The notes beneath the pieces were generated by a model, which worked only from the letters and a program-made list of their open reading frames with translations, was not told the DNA's origin and made no database searches. 64,000 bases of DNA from Neomesorhizobium sp963726065 (GTDB taxonomy: Bacteria; Pseudomonadota; Alphaproteobacteria; Rhizobiales; Rhizobiaceae): contig CAVSAU010000002.1 in the NCBI GenBank assembly GCA_963726065.1, forward strand, positions 1 to 64,000, given 5' to 3'. The position numbers and the translations under genes were made by a program. Positions 9,532 through 17,109 of this stretch are shown here, piece after piece (the first letter of the stretch is position 1; every line of letters begins with the position of its first letter).

Positions 9532-11108
9532 GCGAAAATCCCATGCATGAACCAACGCGGCGCTTCCTGTGAAGCGCCATAAAGGCCTTGCCGGTAGAGC
9601 CAGTAGCGACGCCCGTCGCCATCCTCGACGCGAAAATAATCGCGCGTCGGCATGTCTTTCCCTTCATGCCACCATTCGGGCGCGATGCGTTCTGGACCTT
9701 CCGAGCGTGCGACCTTGTGCAGAACACGTCGCCAGCGAAAATGAAGCGGCGGACCTTCCGGCACTTCGGTCGCAGCCACCTCGACGGGCTCGGGATGCCG
9801 AAAGAGACGTAGCGGACGCTCCGCCGGATCAGGCACGGGAACCTTTCCCCGATCGTTTCTTTCAGAAACTTCCGCAAAGGGCACCATGACGATCGAGCGT
9901 TCCGGAATATGGCTCTCGACCGCGACAGGCTTCAGTACAGCCTGCTCGCCGAGCCGCGCTCGGACCCGGTCGGCAAAGATCGCGAGCGCTTCGTCACTGC
10001 CCTCCGCGCCGCCGGCGAGATCGGCTTGTTCCATCTCGAAGTCCGCGACGGCAAGCGCGGAGAGGCGGACAAGCTCGAAGCCATACCCTGCATCGATGTC
10101 GCTCTCGATGGCCGCAAGCTTCTCCTGGAACAGGCGGCCGATCAGCGATGGCTCTCGCATCGGCCGCGAGGTTCCGATGACGATGCGGCAGACGGCGCCA
10201 TCGACCCGGAACAGCGCCAGTTGCAGGATCCGGGCGCCTTCGCCGCGCCGTTCAAGATCCTTTTTGAGCGTCTCGGCTAGCAGGCCGGTCAAGGTTCTTA
10301 TGTCTTCGGTCAGCACGACGGGTTCGACGGGTTGGCGCTCGACGGAAAGTGCGGGCACCGGCAGGCGCGGCGAGATCGCTTCTTCGATCTGGCCGCGCGC
10401 CTGGTCGAGGCGGATCAGCAACTGCTTACCGAACCGGCGGGCAAGCGGCGCCCGCGGCGCCGACATGACGGCGCCCGCCGTGCGCAGCCCCACACTTTCG
10501 AGGCTCACCCGCACCGCCGGCTCAATGCGCAAGGCGGTAAGCGGCAGCGGAGCCAGGAGCTGGTCCTCCTTGCCGGGCGCAACGATGCCGGCGCCCAGGA
10601 AACGCGCAGCCGCCCAGGCAGCACCTGGTGTCGAGGCAAGGCCGGCTCGGGCATGAAACCCCTGATGGAAAAGGCGGGCAAGCACATCATCCAGCATCGG
10701 CCTTTCGCCGCCAAAGAGATGAGCGCAGCCGCTGATGTCGAGGAAAAGCCCGTCAGCCCCTTCCATGGCCACCAGAGGCGTGTAGCGGTCGCACCAGTCG
10801 GCCAGGCTTTCGAGCAGACTGCGGTCAGTCGCCGGCTCCGCCTCGACGACCTCCACCGAAGGATACATGGCGCGGGCGTCGGCGATGCCCATGCCGCGCT
10901 TCAGCCGAAGCGCCTCAGCCTGTTCGTCGAGCGCCGCGATGCGCTGGGTGTTGTTGTCCCGGTGGCTGATGAGCAGCGGCGGCCGCCGGGCGGGCGGATT
11001 TGAACGCCACGACCGCCCCAGCCGCTGGCGAAATATCCGGTCGGAGGGGAGGTGTGGAAACCACAGGGCGAGAATCCTCTGGCCGTCTTTCCTGAAATGC
11101 GCGTTCAT
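9528..11108 (-). CDS. imuB: ImuB, Y-family polymerase-like mutagenesis protein
   Basis: A 526-residue DinP/ImpB-like protein beginning with RILALWFPHLPSDR, the usual ImuB start. ImuB proteins are Y-family homologues that have lost catalytic residues and act as a hub linking DnaE2, the beta clamp and ImuA. A polymerase-like palm and thumb occupy about the first 350 residues, followed by a C-terminal region containing WWHEGKDMPTRDYFRVED. The gene starts inside the 3' end of imuA, a 194-base overlap in another frame, and ends with an ATGA overlap with dnaE2. Confidence 0.92.
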   Translation of the reverse strand: MNAHFRKDGQRILALWFPHLPSDRIFRQRLGRSWRSNPPARRPPLLISHRDNNTQRIAALDEQAEALRLKRGMGIADARAMYPSVEVVEAEPATDRSLLESLADWCDRYTPLVAMEGADGLFLDISGCAHLFGGERPMLDDVLARLFHQGFHARAGLASTPGAAWAAARFLGAGIVAPGKEDQLLAPLPLTALRIEPAVRVSLESVGLRTAGAVMSAPRAPLARRFGKQLLIRLDQARGQIEEAISPRLPVPALSVERQPVEPVVLTEDIRTLTGLLAETLKKDLERRGEGARILQLALFRVDGAVCRIVIGTSRPMREPSLIGRLFQEKLAAIESDIDAGYGFELVRLSALAVADFEMEQADLAGGAEGSDEALAIFADRVRARLGEQAVLKPVAVESHIPERSIVMVPFAEVSERNDRGKVPVPDPAERPLRLFRHPEPVEVAATEVPEGPPLHFRWRRVLHKVARSEGPERIAPEWWHEGKDMPTRDYFRVEDGDGRRYWLYRQGLYGASQEAPRWFMHGIFA

Positions 11109-11907
11109 GGGGATTCCACTCCAAGATGAATTGTCCCGGCAAGGCGGTACGGCTTTTGCTGACTGTCACCGTGAAGGCCGGACGACCGATCGTGTCAGCA
11201 AGCGGACCGGTGAGCGTGCTGCGCGCGGTGGCGGGGGCAGGCGAAACAACCAGGCGGACGGGTGCGGCCGTCGGCTCTGCCCGGGCTGCCTGGCGAAGCA
11301 AAAAGACCGGCCTTCCCGCAAGCTGCGCGCGCCGATGCAAGCGCCGCGCGGCGGTGAGGTCGAGGCGGACGGGATTGCCGTGGATTTCCAGGAAAACCGC
11401 CGACAATTCCCTTAGCCTGGCGGCTTCTTCGGCAATCCACAGCGCGTCAGCGAGTTTCGGCGCCTGCGCGATGATGACTTCGTCCGGTGCAAGCCCGGCG
11501 AGAGCCGCCAGCCCGGGCGCATGAGGGAAGCCTGTTTCGGCAAATGCCTGGCTTATCCCGATCCAGAGGATCCGGAACCGCTTTTCCCTATCGGCTTCAC
11601 GGTTTCTCGAAAGGCTCGCCAGCGCGAGTGCAAATCCCGTAACGGCGCCGGCATCGCGCATTTCGCCGCCGTGGATCTCAGTCAGCGCAGCGGCCGGCAC
11701 CCCACCGCCCAACACATCGTCCAGGCTCGCCAGGCCCGTGTGGAGAAAGCCCGAGGCTCCCGCTTCAGCCCCGGCGCTGCCGCTTGGATGCGGTATCGCC
11801 ACCCTCGCCGCGGTGGCGACGAGCTTCTCGGGCAGCGTTCCCTCGATCTTCGCTATTTTCCGGCGCAAGGCAAAAACAGCCGCCTGCGCCACGGCGTTTG
11901 ACGCCAT
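10915..11907 (-). CDS. imuA: ImuA, RecA/SulA-like mutagenesis protein
   Basis: A 330-residue protein of the ImuA group, which shares a RecA-like core and works with ImuB and DnaE2. Visible segments are GLASLDDVLGGGVPAAAL near residue 58, ILWIGISQAFAETG and the LVVSPAPA-LTVTV region near 230. It is first in the mutagenesis operon. The C-terminal 65 residues (Pro/Ala-rich, ending in GARRTG) overlap the start of imuB in another frame. This makes the protein longer than the roughly 260 residues I expect, so the tail may be natural or may follow a lost stop codon. The start ATG lies 24 bases downstream of a LexA site. Confidence 0.88.
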   Translation of the reverse strand: MASNAVAQAAVFALRRKIAKIEGTLPEKLVATAARVAIPHPSGSAGAEAGASGFLHTGLASLDDVLGGGVPAAALTEIHGGEMRDAGAVTGFALALASLSRNREADREKRFRILWIGISQAFAETGFPHAPGLAALAGLAPDEVIIAQAPKLADALWIAEEAARLRELSAVFLEIHGNPVRLDLTAARRLHRRAQLAGRPVFLLRQAARAEPTAAPVRLVVSPAPATARSTLTGPLADTIGRPAFTVTVSKSRTALPGQFILEWNPHERAFQERRPEDSRPVVSTPPLRPDISPAAGAVVAFKSARPAAAAAHQPPGQQHPAHRGARRTG

Positions 11908-11930
11908 GACGGTCTGCTTTCTGAGCTAAT

Positions 11931-11945
11931 GTTCCTGTTATGTTC
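11931..11945 (-). promoter_or_regulatory. LexA (SOS) box upstream of imuA
   Basis: The sequence GTTCCTGTTATGTTC is an exact match to the alphaproteobacterial LexA operator, a direct repeat GTTC-N7-GTTC. It lies 24 bases before the imuA start codon, where bound LexA would block the promoter. SOS control of imuA-imuB-dnaE2 is known in related bacteria. Confidence 0.85.
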
Positions 11946-12107
11946 TAATAGATTCCAGAGGCAATCAGGAGAGTCAAGCACCTTGAAGGAGAATTTATTC
12001 CTCGTTTCTGGCCAGGTTTGGGTGCAAATCCGCTAAATTATTCAAAAGAATGCAAAAACCTCGAAAGCCGAATTGCAAAAGGCTATATGCCGGGTTCAGA
12101 GGATAAA

Positions 12108-12548
12108 ATGGCCCGTATCTATCAGACCCGCGCTTGGCATGATCAGCTCTCCCCGTCGATCGACGAGTTGGAGTTGCTGGCGCTTGAAGCTTATGCCCAC
12201 CTGCCCAGCGAATTCCGCACCCTTACCGGCGAAATCGTCATCCAGATGGTCGAATTCCCCACCGACGAGATCATGGACGATCTGTCGCTCGAGACCCCGT
12301 TCGACCTTCTGGGTCTGTTCGAGGGCCGCGGCATCGCCGAGCGCTGGAACCCGCAGACTGGCGAAGGTCCCAACCGCGTCACGCTCTACCGCCGCGCCAT
12401 TCTCGACTATTGGGCGGAAAACGAAGAGACACTGGGCGATATCATCACCCATGTGCTGATCCACGAAATCGGCCACCACTTCGGTCTCAGCGACGACGAT
12501 ATGGAGCGCATCGAGGAAGCCGCCGACCAGGCTGCCGACCAGAGGTAA
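12108..12548 (+). CDS. Zincin-like metallopeptidase family protein (DUF1025/PF06262-like)
   Basis: A 146-residue small cytoplasmic protein with an intact zinc-peptidase motif HEIGHHFGLSD (H-E-x-x-H, about residue 119 onward). Length and motif position fit the minimal metallopeptidase family, whose substrates are unknown. Start: the ATG is preceded by AGAGGA. An upstream in-frame ATG would add 30 residues in a region of lower GC with no clear ribosome site. The flanking genes do not suggest a pathway. Confidence 0.85.
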   Translation: MARIYQTRAWHDQLSPSIDELELLALEAYAHLPSEFRTLTGEIVIQMVEFPTDEIMDDLSLETPFDLLGLFEGRGIAERWNPQTGEGPNRVTLYRRAILDYWAENEETLGDIITHVLIHEIGHHFGLSDDDMERIEEAADQAADQR

Positions 12549-12566
12549 TCACCAAGCCGCGAGCTA

Positions 12567-12902
12567 TTGCATGTCCGAACTCACGACATCCGACGCGCTT
12601 TCGAAAAACTGAAGACCGCCTGGAGCAGTGAAAGCTCCGGCGGCTGGAGCGCAGGCAATCCGGCCAAGGGCCAATGCAGCGTCACAGCGCTGGTGGTGCG
12701 GGATCTGTTCGACGGCGAAATCCTCAAGACAAAAACGCGAGGCGGCACGCATTTCTACAATTCCATCGGCGGCGTGTGCTGGAATCTAACGGTCAGCCAG
12801 TTCGACTATCCCATCCCTTTCGAGGATTTGCACTCCAGCCGCGACGAAGCGATGGCCGACACCTCGCAAGCCCAATACGACGCTCTCACGTCCAGGCCGT
12901 AG
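12567..12902 (+). CDS. YunG-like conserved hypothetical protein
   Basis: A 111-residue protein whose core NPAKGQCSVTALVVRDLFDGEIL resembles YunG-type proteins, in which a GQCxVTALxVQD motif is conserved. A second segment, GGTHFYNSIGGVCWNLT, follows. The biochemical role is unknown. No ATG fits the frame; the best start is the TTG ahead of HVRTHDIRRAFEKLK, so the exact N-terminus is uncertain. The gene follows the metallopeptidase by about 20 bases and may be cotranscribed. Confidence 0.65.
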   Translation: MHVRTHDIRRAFEKLKTAWSSESSGGWSAGNPAKGQCSVTALVVRDLFDGEILKTKTRGGTHFYNSIGGVCWNLTVSQFDYPIPFEDLHSSRDEAMADTSQAQYDALTSRP

Positions 12903-12968
12903 CAAGGGAGGGCTGGCAGGCACCATCCATTTCAAATCAATGGAATAAGTTGCCTTTCGGATCAGGTT

Positions 12969-13175
12969 CTAGAAGTCGCTGAGCTTAAGGCCAGGCTCGT
13001 AGTCAACGCCGTCGATATCCTTCACCACCGCCTGGCCGCAGCGCATCGTCTTGGTTTCGGCATCGAAGGCATAGGTCGGCGAACCGAACAGGTGCCAGCC
13101 CTTGTTCACCGCTGCACTGATCTTGTGGCAGAAGCTGGCATCGTCCGGGCCGGTCAGGAAACGGTAGAGTTTCAT
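12969..13175 (-). CDS. DUF1737 domain protein
   Basis: A 68-residue protein of the DUF1737 type. The domain begins at KLYRFLTGPDDASFCHKISAAVNKGW, has the family segment GWHLFGSPTYAFD, and ends in a short acidic tail. These small proteins occur widely in proteobacteria without known function. It is convergent with the YunG-like gene and lies just downstream of the lyase-like gene on the same strand, about 34 bases away, so cotranscription is likely. Confidence 0.8.
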   Translation of the reverse strand: MKLYRFLTGPDDASFCHKISAAVNKGWHLFGSPTYAFDAETKTMRCGQAVVKDIDGVDYEPGLKLSDF

Positions 13176-13208
13176 AGCTTCATCCCGCAGCGTTCGCCGT
13201 TCGATGCA

Positions 13209-14090
13209 TCATTTTCCGATCGAAGCGGCCTTCGCAAGCAAATTTTCGGCCTGACGGAGATGCAGTCGCTCGATCATCCTGCCGCTGAGTGCGATCACGC
13301 TCTTGCCGACGTTTTCAGCCGCTGCGAAGGCGGCAACGATTTCGCGGGCCTCGCCAAGCGCTTCTGATGACGGCGAAAAGGCGACGTTTGCCGGCTCGAT
13401 CTGATTGGGGTGGATGAGCGTCTTGCCGTCGAAACCCATCGCGGCGGCCACCGCGCACTCCTCGGCGAAGGCCTCCGCATCGCGAAAATCGTTGCTGACC
13501 CCGTCAAGTATGTCTAGGCCGCCGGCGCGCGCCGCAAGCACCATCTGCATAAGCCACGGCATGAGATAACGCCGGTCAGGAGTCGCCCGAATCCCGGTTT
13601 CCTTGACCAGGTCGTTGGTTCCGGCAACCAGGCAGGCGAGCCGCGAGGCCGGATCGCGCCCGAGTTCGGCGATTGGGCCGATGTTGAGAAGCGCCCGGGG
13701 TGTCTCCACCATCGCCCAGAGACGCAGCGTGTCGGCAGCGTCGTTATCGTCAAGCACATCGCCTGCTTCAAGGATGTCGCGCGGCGTCTCTACCTTGGGC
13801 AAAAGGATGCCGTCCGGCGCGCAGGCAAGTGCGGCTTGAAGATCGTCGGCGCCCCATTCGCCGGAAAGCGGATTGATGCGGATGACAAGTTCCTGGAAGC
13901 CGGCAGGCCGCTCCGCGAAAAGATCTTGCAGGATTTGACGTGCGGAAATCTTGTCTTGCGGCGCGACCGCATCTTCGAGATCGATGATGGCTGCGTCGCA
14001 GGCAAGCGTGGGAAGTTTCGCCAGGGCCTTCCCGTTTGAAGCCGGGACATAAAGCACGGAGCGGCGTAATCTCGTCTTGTCTGGCATCAT
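13209..14090 (-). CDS. HpcH/HpaI aldolase / citrate-lyase-beta-like (CitE-like) protein
   Basis: A 293-residue TIM-barrel protein of the CitE-like group. Visible are RRSVLYVPASN at the N-terminus, IDLEDAVAPQDK (metal and CoA site region), the conserved Arg in RINPL, LLPKVETP and the late GFDGKTLIHPNQI. Relatives include malyl-CoA lyase and malyl-CoA thioesterase, which act on CoA esters; which reaction applies here cannot be told from sequence. No citrate lyase alpha or gamma partners are nearby, which argues against true citrate lyase. Two adjacent ATG codons follow an AGAAGG site; either may be used. Confidence 0.82.
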   Translation of the reverse strand: MMPDKTRLRRSVLYVPASNGKALAKLPTLACDAAIIDLEDAVAPQDKISARQILQDLFAERPAGFQELVIRINPLSGEWGADDLQAALACAPDGILLPKVETPRDILEAGDVLDDNDAADTLRLWAMVETPRALLNIGPIAELGRDPASRLACLVAGTNDLVKETGIRATPDRRYLMPWLMQMVLAARAGGLDILDGVSNDFRDAEAFAEECAVAAAMGFDGKTLIHPNQIEPANVAFSPSSEALGEAREIVAAFAAAENVGKSVIALSGRMIERLHLRQAENLLAKAASIGK

Positions 14091-14484
14091 GTGGCCTTCT
14101 TGCCTTGCCCGTTCCGGCTGCGCAAGTGGTTGCGCGCAGGTTGAAGTGTTACCTCCACCGCCGGGCTTTCTGCGAACTCATGTGATCTGGCCTGACACGG
14201 CTGGCCATGCTCCTGTTAAAGCGGGTCAGCGTCATCTCCCCAATCTTCCGGATTGGCCCTAGAACAAGCGTCACGGTTTCAGATTGAAATTCTTGACTAC
14301 TCATACTTTAAATCACGACTGGTTTCCGCTCTACATGTGAAGCGATTGACAGAACAAGTCATTTATAAGATGATGTGATCGTATGTGCTTGATTAGATAA
14401 CAAGACTAAGTCTCTCTGATTCAATATTGATAGGTATTTTTATCTCTCATACACACTTATTTGCGTAGGTATCCGGAGGCAAAC
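14091..14484 (+). other. Gene-free, partly AT-rich intergenic stretch
   Basis: No convincing coding region. The first half has normal high GC; from about 14280 to 14480 the sequence is distinctly AT-rich, unlike neighbouring genes. It probably holds the promoters for the divergent flanking genes. A TTGACA at 14346 has no -10 element at correct spacing. The stretch marks the left edge of an accessory block running to about 19.0 kb. Confidence 0.5.
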
Positions 14485-16498
14485 TTGAACGAGTCTGAGC
14501 AACGCCGAGCCTGGAAAGCTTACGATATCAAAGAAGACCTGATGACCGAAATCTCCTTCGGTCCTGCAATAATTCGCTCGCACGGCCGACTGTCGCGACC
14601 TGGAGTGCGCTCGAAGCAATTATGAATGCGCATAATTATATTATTCGATCAGAACATACACACGGTATTTCCCCCCAACATAGCCGAAACGACGACGCGA
14701 AGCCTCCACGCATTCGGCATCGCAATAGACGTCAACGCCGACACCAATCCCGTCAGGAAAACGCCGAAACGACGCAAGGTCTGGTTTTCGAACAAAGCGA
14801 CGCTAATAGAACGCGCGCATGAGGTTTCGATAAACTCCGCCGATAGCGACATGCCGATCGAAATGATCGAGGATATTCGCGCCGTTCGCACGCTCGGCAA
14901 GCACCAGCTGTTCGGCTGGTGCGGAGACTGGCTGAAAAAGAAAGATGCGATGCATTTCCATATCGATGTGTCGCCCCAGGCACTGGCCAGCGGCATCGAT
15001 GCATCGACTGTCAGGGGTTTCGACGAGACCCTGATTGCGGAATTCGACGAAGAAGGTGAATTCATTGCCGGAGACCGACCCTCTGTCGGTTTTCGACATC
15101 AACGACATTTGTGGGAGACCGATTCGATGGTCGACATGAGCCAGGTTGCGCGTTTCCGTCCGTTTCTCGATTTCATCGCCGGTCATGAAGGAACCGCCCA
15201 TCGTCCCGGGCGCGGATATGACACCTCGCTCGACTATGGGCGGTTTTCAGGCGGCGAGAAGACCTTGAGCCTGATGTCGCTTGACCAGATCGACGCGCTG
15301 CAAACCGCGATGCTCAACCATCCGGCCAACAACTTCAACTCATCCGCGCTGGGCCACTATCAGATCGTGCGGAAAACCCTGCGAGGCTTGAGGAAAGGCT
15401 CGGACCGTCGGGAAGCGAGCTTTATTCGGCCCAGTTGAAGAACCGCCTGGGGGTGGCGCTGATCAAGCGCAGGGGCCGGGACGTCACTGGCCTTCGCAAT
15501 GAATGGGCCAGCCTTGCAGCCGTCAGTGCCGGTGCAATTCTTGCTGCGTTCGACGCTCGTGGAACATTTCGGACGACGATCCCATTCCAGGCCCGGTCTT
15601 CGAACAGCCGGCCGACATCAACAAACTCTTCGAGATGTTTTTGCAAAAGCTCGGCGGCTCGTCCATGCCGCAGCAGATGTCCGAACCCGTACTCAAGCCG
15701 GGAGATCGGGGACCGGCCGTCAGTGCGCTATTGGAGGCGCTGAGCCGACGCAACTATCAGGTTGGCACGATCGACGGGGTCCATGGTTCGCTGACCGCCG
15801 GGGCGGTGTCGGCATTCCAGCTCGACTACAAGGTCTCTAACGACACCATCGGCTCGGTCGATGCCGCGACGTGGGCGGCATTGCGAGACGCGCCGGGGCG
15901 TCCGCTCGCCGAAGGTCGCTTGACCGCCACTGCGGACGATCTGCGAAAGAAAGGTTCGCGGATCATAGCGAATGCGGACCGATCCAACTTGGTCGCGAAG
16001 ATTACGTCCCTGCTTGGCGCGTTGGGCCTGGGTAATTTTGCCTTGAACGAATATATGGGAACCGGCGCCCAGCAGCCGCCTCCGAGACCATCGCCCACGG
16101 CCACCACCAGCACCGCGCCGGTCGACCAGCGGATCGCCCATGCGATGAGCCCTTTCGCGTCGACCGAATACCGGTCGTTTTTCGGCCTCAACACCGCGCA
16201 GACCAACGGCGCCATAATCAAGATCAACGACCTGGATAGACTGTACCTGCGATCCAATCCCGCCCAACAGACGCTGGCGCCGGGTCACACGATGGAAAGC
16301 ACCGAGGTGCCGAGTGCGAACCCGCTGACAGGCCTGCTCTCGGGGGCAGCCAATCTCCTGCTGCCGGGTGCGGGCAGTTCGCTCGCTATACTGGCCCTTG
16401 GCGTCGCCTCGCATTTGTTTGGAACGCGGATCATCAATCGCCGGGTCGAGGACCAGCGCAACGGATCCAATATCGGCCGGCTATTCACCGGCAACTAA
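14485..16498 (+). pseudogene. Remnant of a peptidoglycan hydrolase (M15 peptidase + lysozyme-like + PG-binding + membrane tail)
   Basis: One ancestral gene can be followed through three frames. It begins at a TTG with a GGAGG site (NESEQRRAWKAYDI). After a shift near 14595 it reads WSALEAIMNAHNYIIR, and after another at a six-C run (14671-14676) it shows both M15 zinc motifs, SLHAFGIAIDVN and KKDAMHFHID. A lysozyme-like part follows (FIAGHEGT, GYDTSLDYGRF). Further shifts near 15395 and 15560 lead into a peptidoglycan-binding domain (GDRGPAVSALLEAL) and a hydrophobic C-terminal segment near residue 300 of that frame. Four frameshifts in one gene mean it is very probably inactive. Parts could still be translated separately. 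Confidence 0.75.
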
Positions 16499-16781
16499 CT
16501 CGTCGCGTCCCAAACCGAGTCGGTCATCGGCAGGCCTGATCCGGGCTGCTCGCTATGCCGCGATGCGAGGAATGTGTAGAGACCGCGGCGATTGATTGTC
16601 AGTTCTTGACGTCGTTAATCATGAAGATCTGATACAGTTATTTTAATGCATACTTCGAAGCGTTTCGCTCTGAAAGAATAGTATGAAAATACATTTGAAT
16701 TGACAGAGGGGTTGCCCGGGAGGATATTTTCCGGCGCGAATATTTCTGCCCGAATAGCGGCAGATTGCGAGGAATTGTCCG

Positions 16782-17105
16782 ATGGTCGGTGCATTTCGCG
16801 AAAAGGCCTCCATGGGACAGGCCAACGGCCCGGACGTGGACCTCATCGTCAACGGCACCGAACTTTACGCTTCCTACGAAACCCCTGACGGATACCCGGC
16901 CATCTACGATGAAGCGCTCGGGCTGTTTTGCTATGCGCGGGTGGTCGAGGGCAGGTTCGTCTCGACAGGCGTATCTGTCGCGTCGCCGCCTCCGCCGGAT
17001 GTGGAACGGCACGCCGCCGAGTCCGACGAAGTAAGGACGCGAAAGATCCGGGATCGCACGCAGCAAATGGAACAGCGGTCGCACACCCCGCCAAAGGAGG
17101 AGTGA
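16782..17105 (+). CDS. Small protein homologous to the N-terminal domain of the adjacent M6 protease
   Basis: A 107-residue protein without signal peptide. Residues about 10-75 align closely with residues 6-80 of the next gene: both have GQA-x-GPD, then YETPDGYPAIYDEALGLFCYAR here versus the matching YENLDGYSAVYDDELGLFCYAR there, and RFVSTG versus SFRSTG. It stops where the protease continues, ending in a charged, proline-containing tail. It lies five bases before the protease gene, whose ribosome site overlaps its end, so they form an operon. It may be a separate prodomain acting as inhibitor or folding helper, or a truncated duplicate. Known function: none. Confidence 0.65.
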   Translation: MVGAFREKASMGQANGPDVDLIVNGTELYASYETPDGYPAIYDEALGLFCYARVVEGRFVSTGVSVASPPPPDVERHAAESDEVRTRKIRDRTQQMEQRSHTPPKEE

Positions 17106-17109
17106 GGAA

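Noticed and set aside
14346..14371. Promoter with TTGACA and TATAAG
   Set aside because: The spacing is only 12 bases, too short for a sigma-70 promoter.
15503..16498. Independent 331-residue peptidoglycan-binding gene
   Set aside because: Its first ~25 residues (Cys/Arg-rich) are out-of-frame sequence; the rest joins the upstream hydrolase frames, so it was treated as part of the pseudogene.
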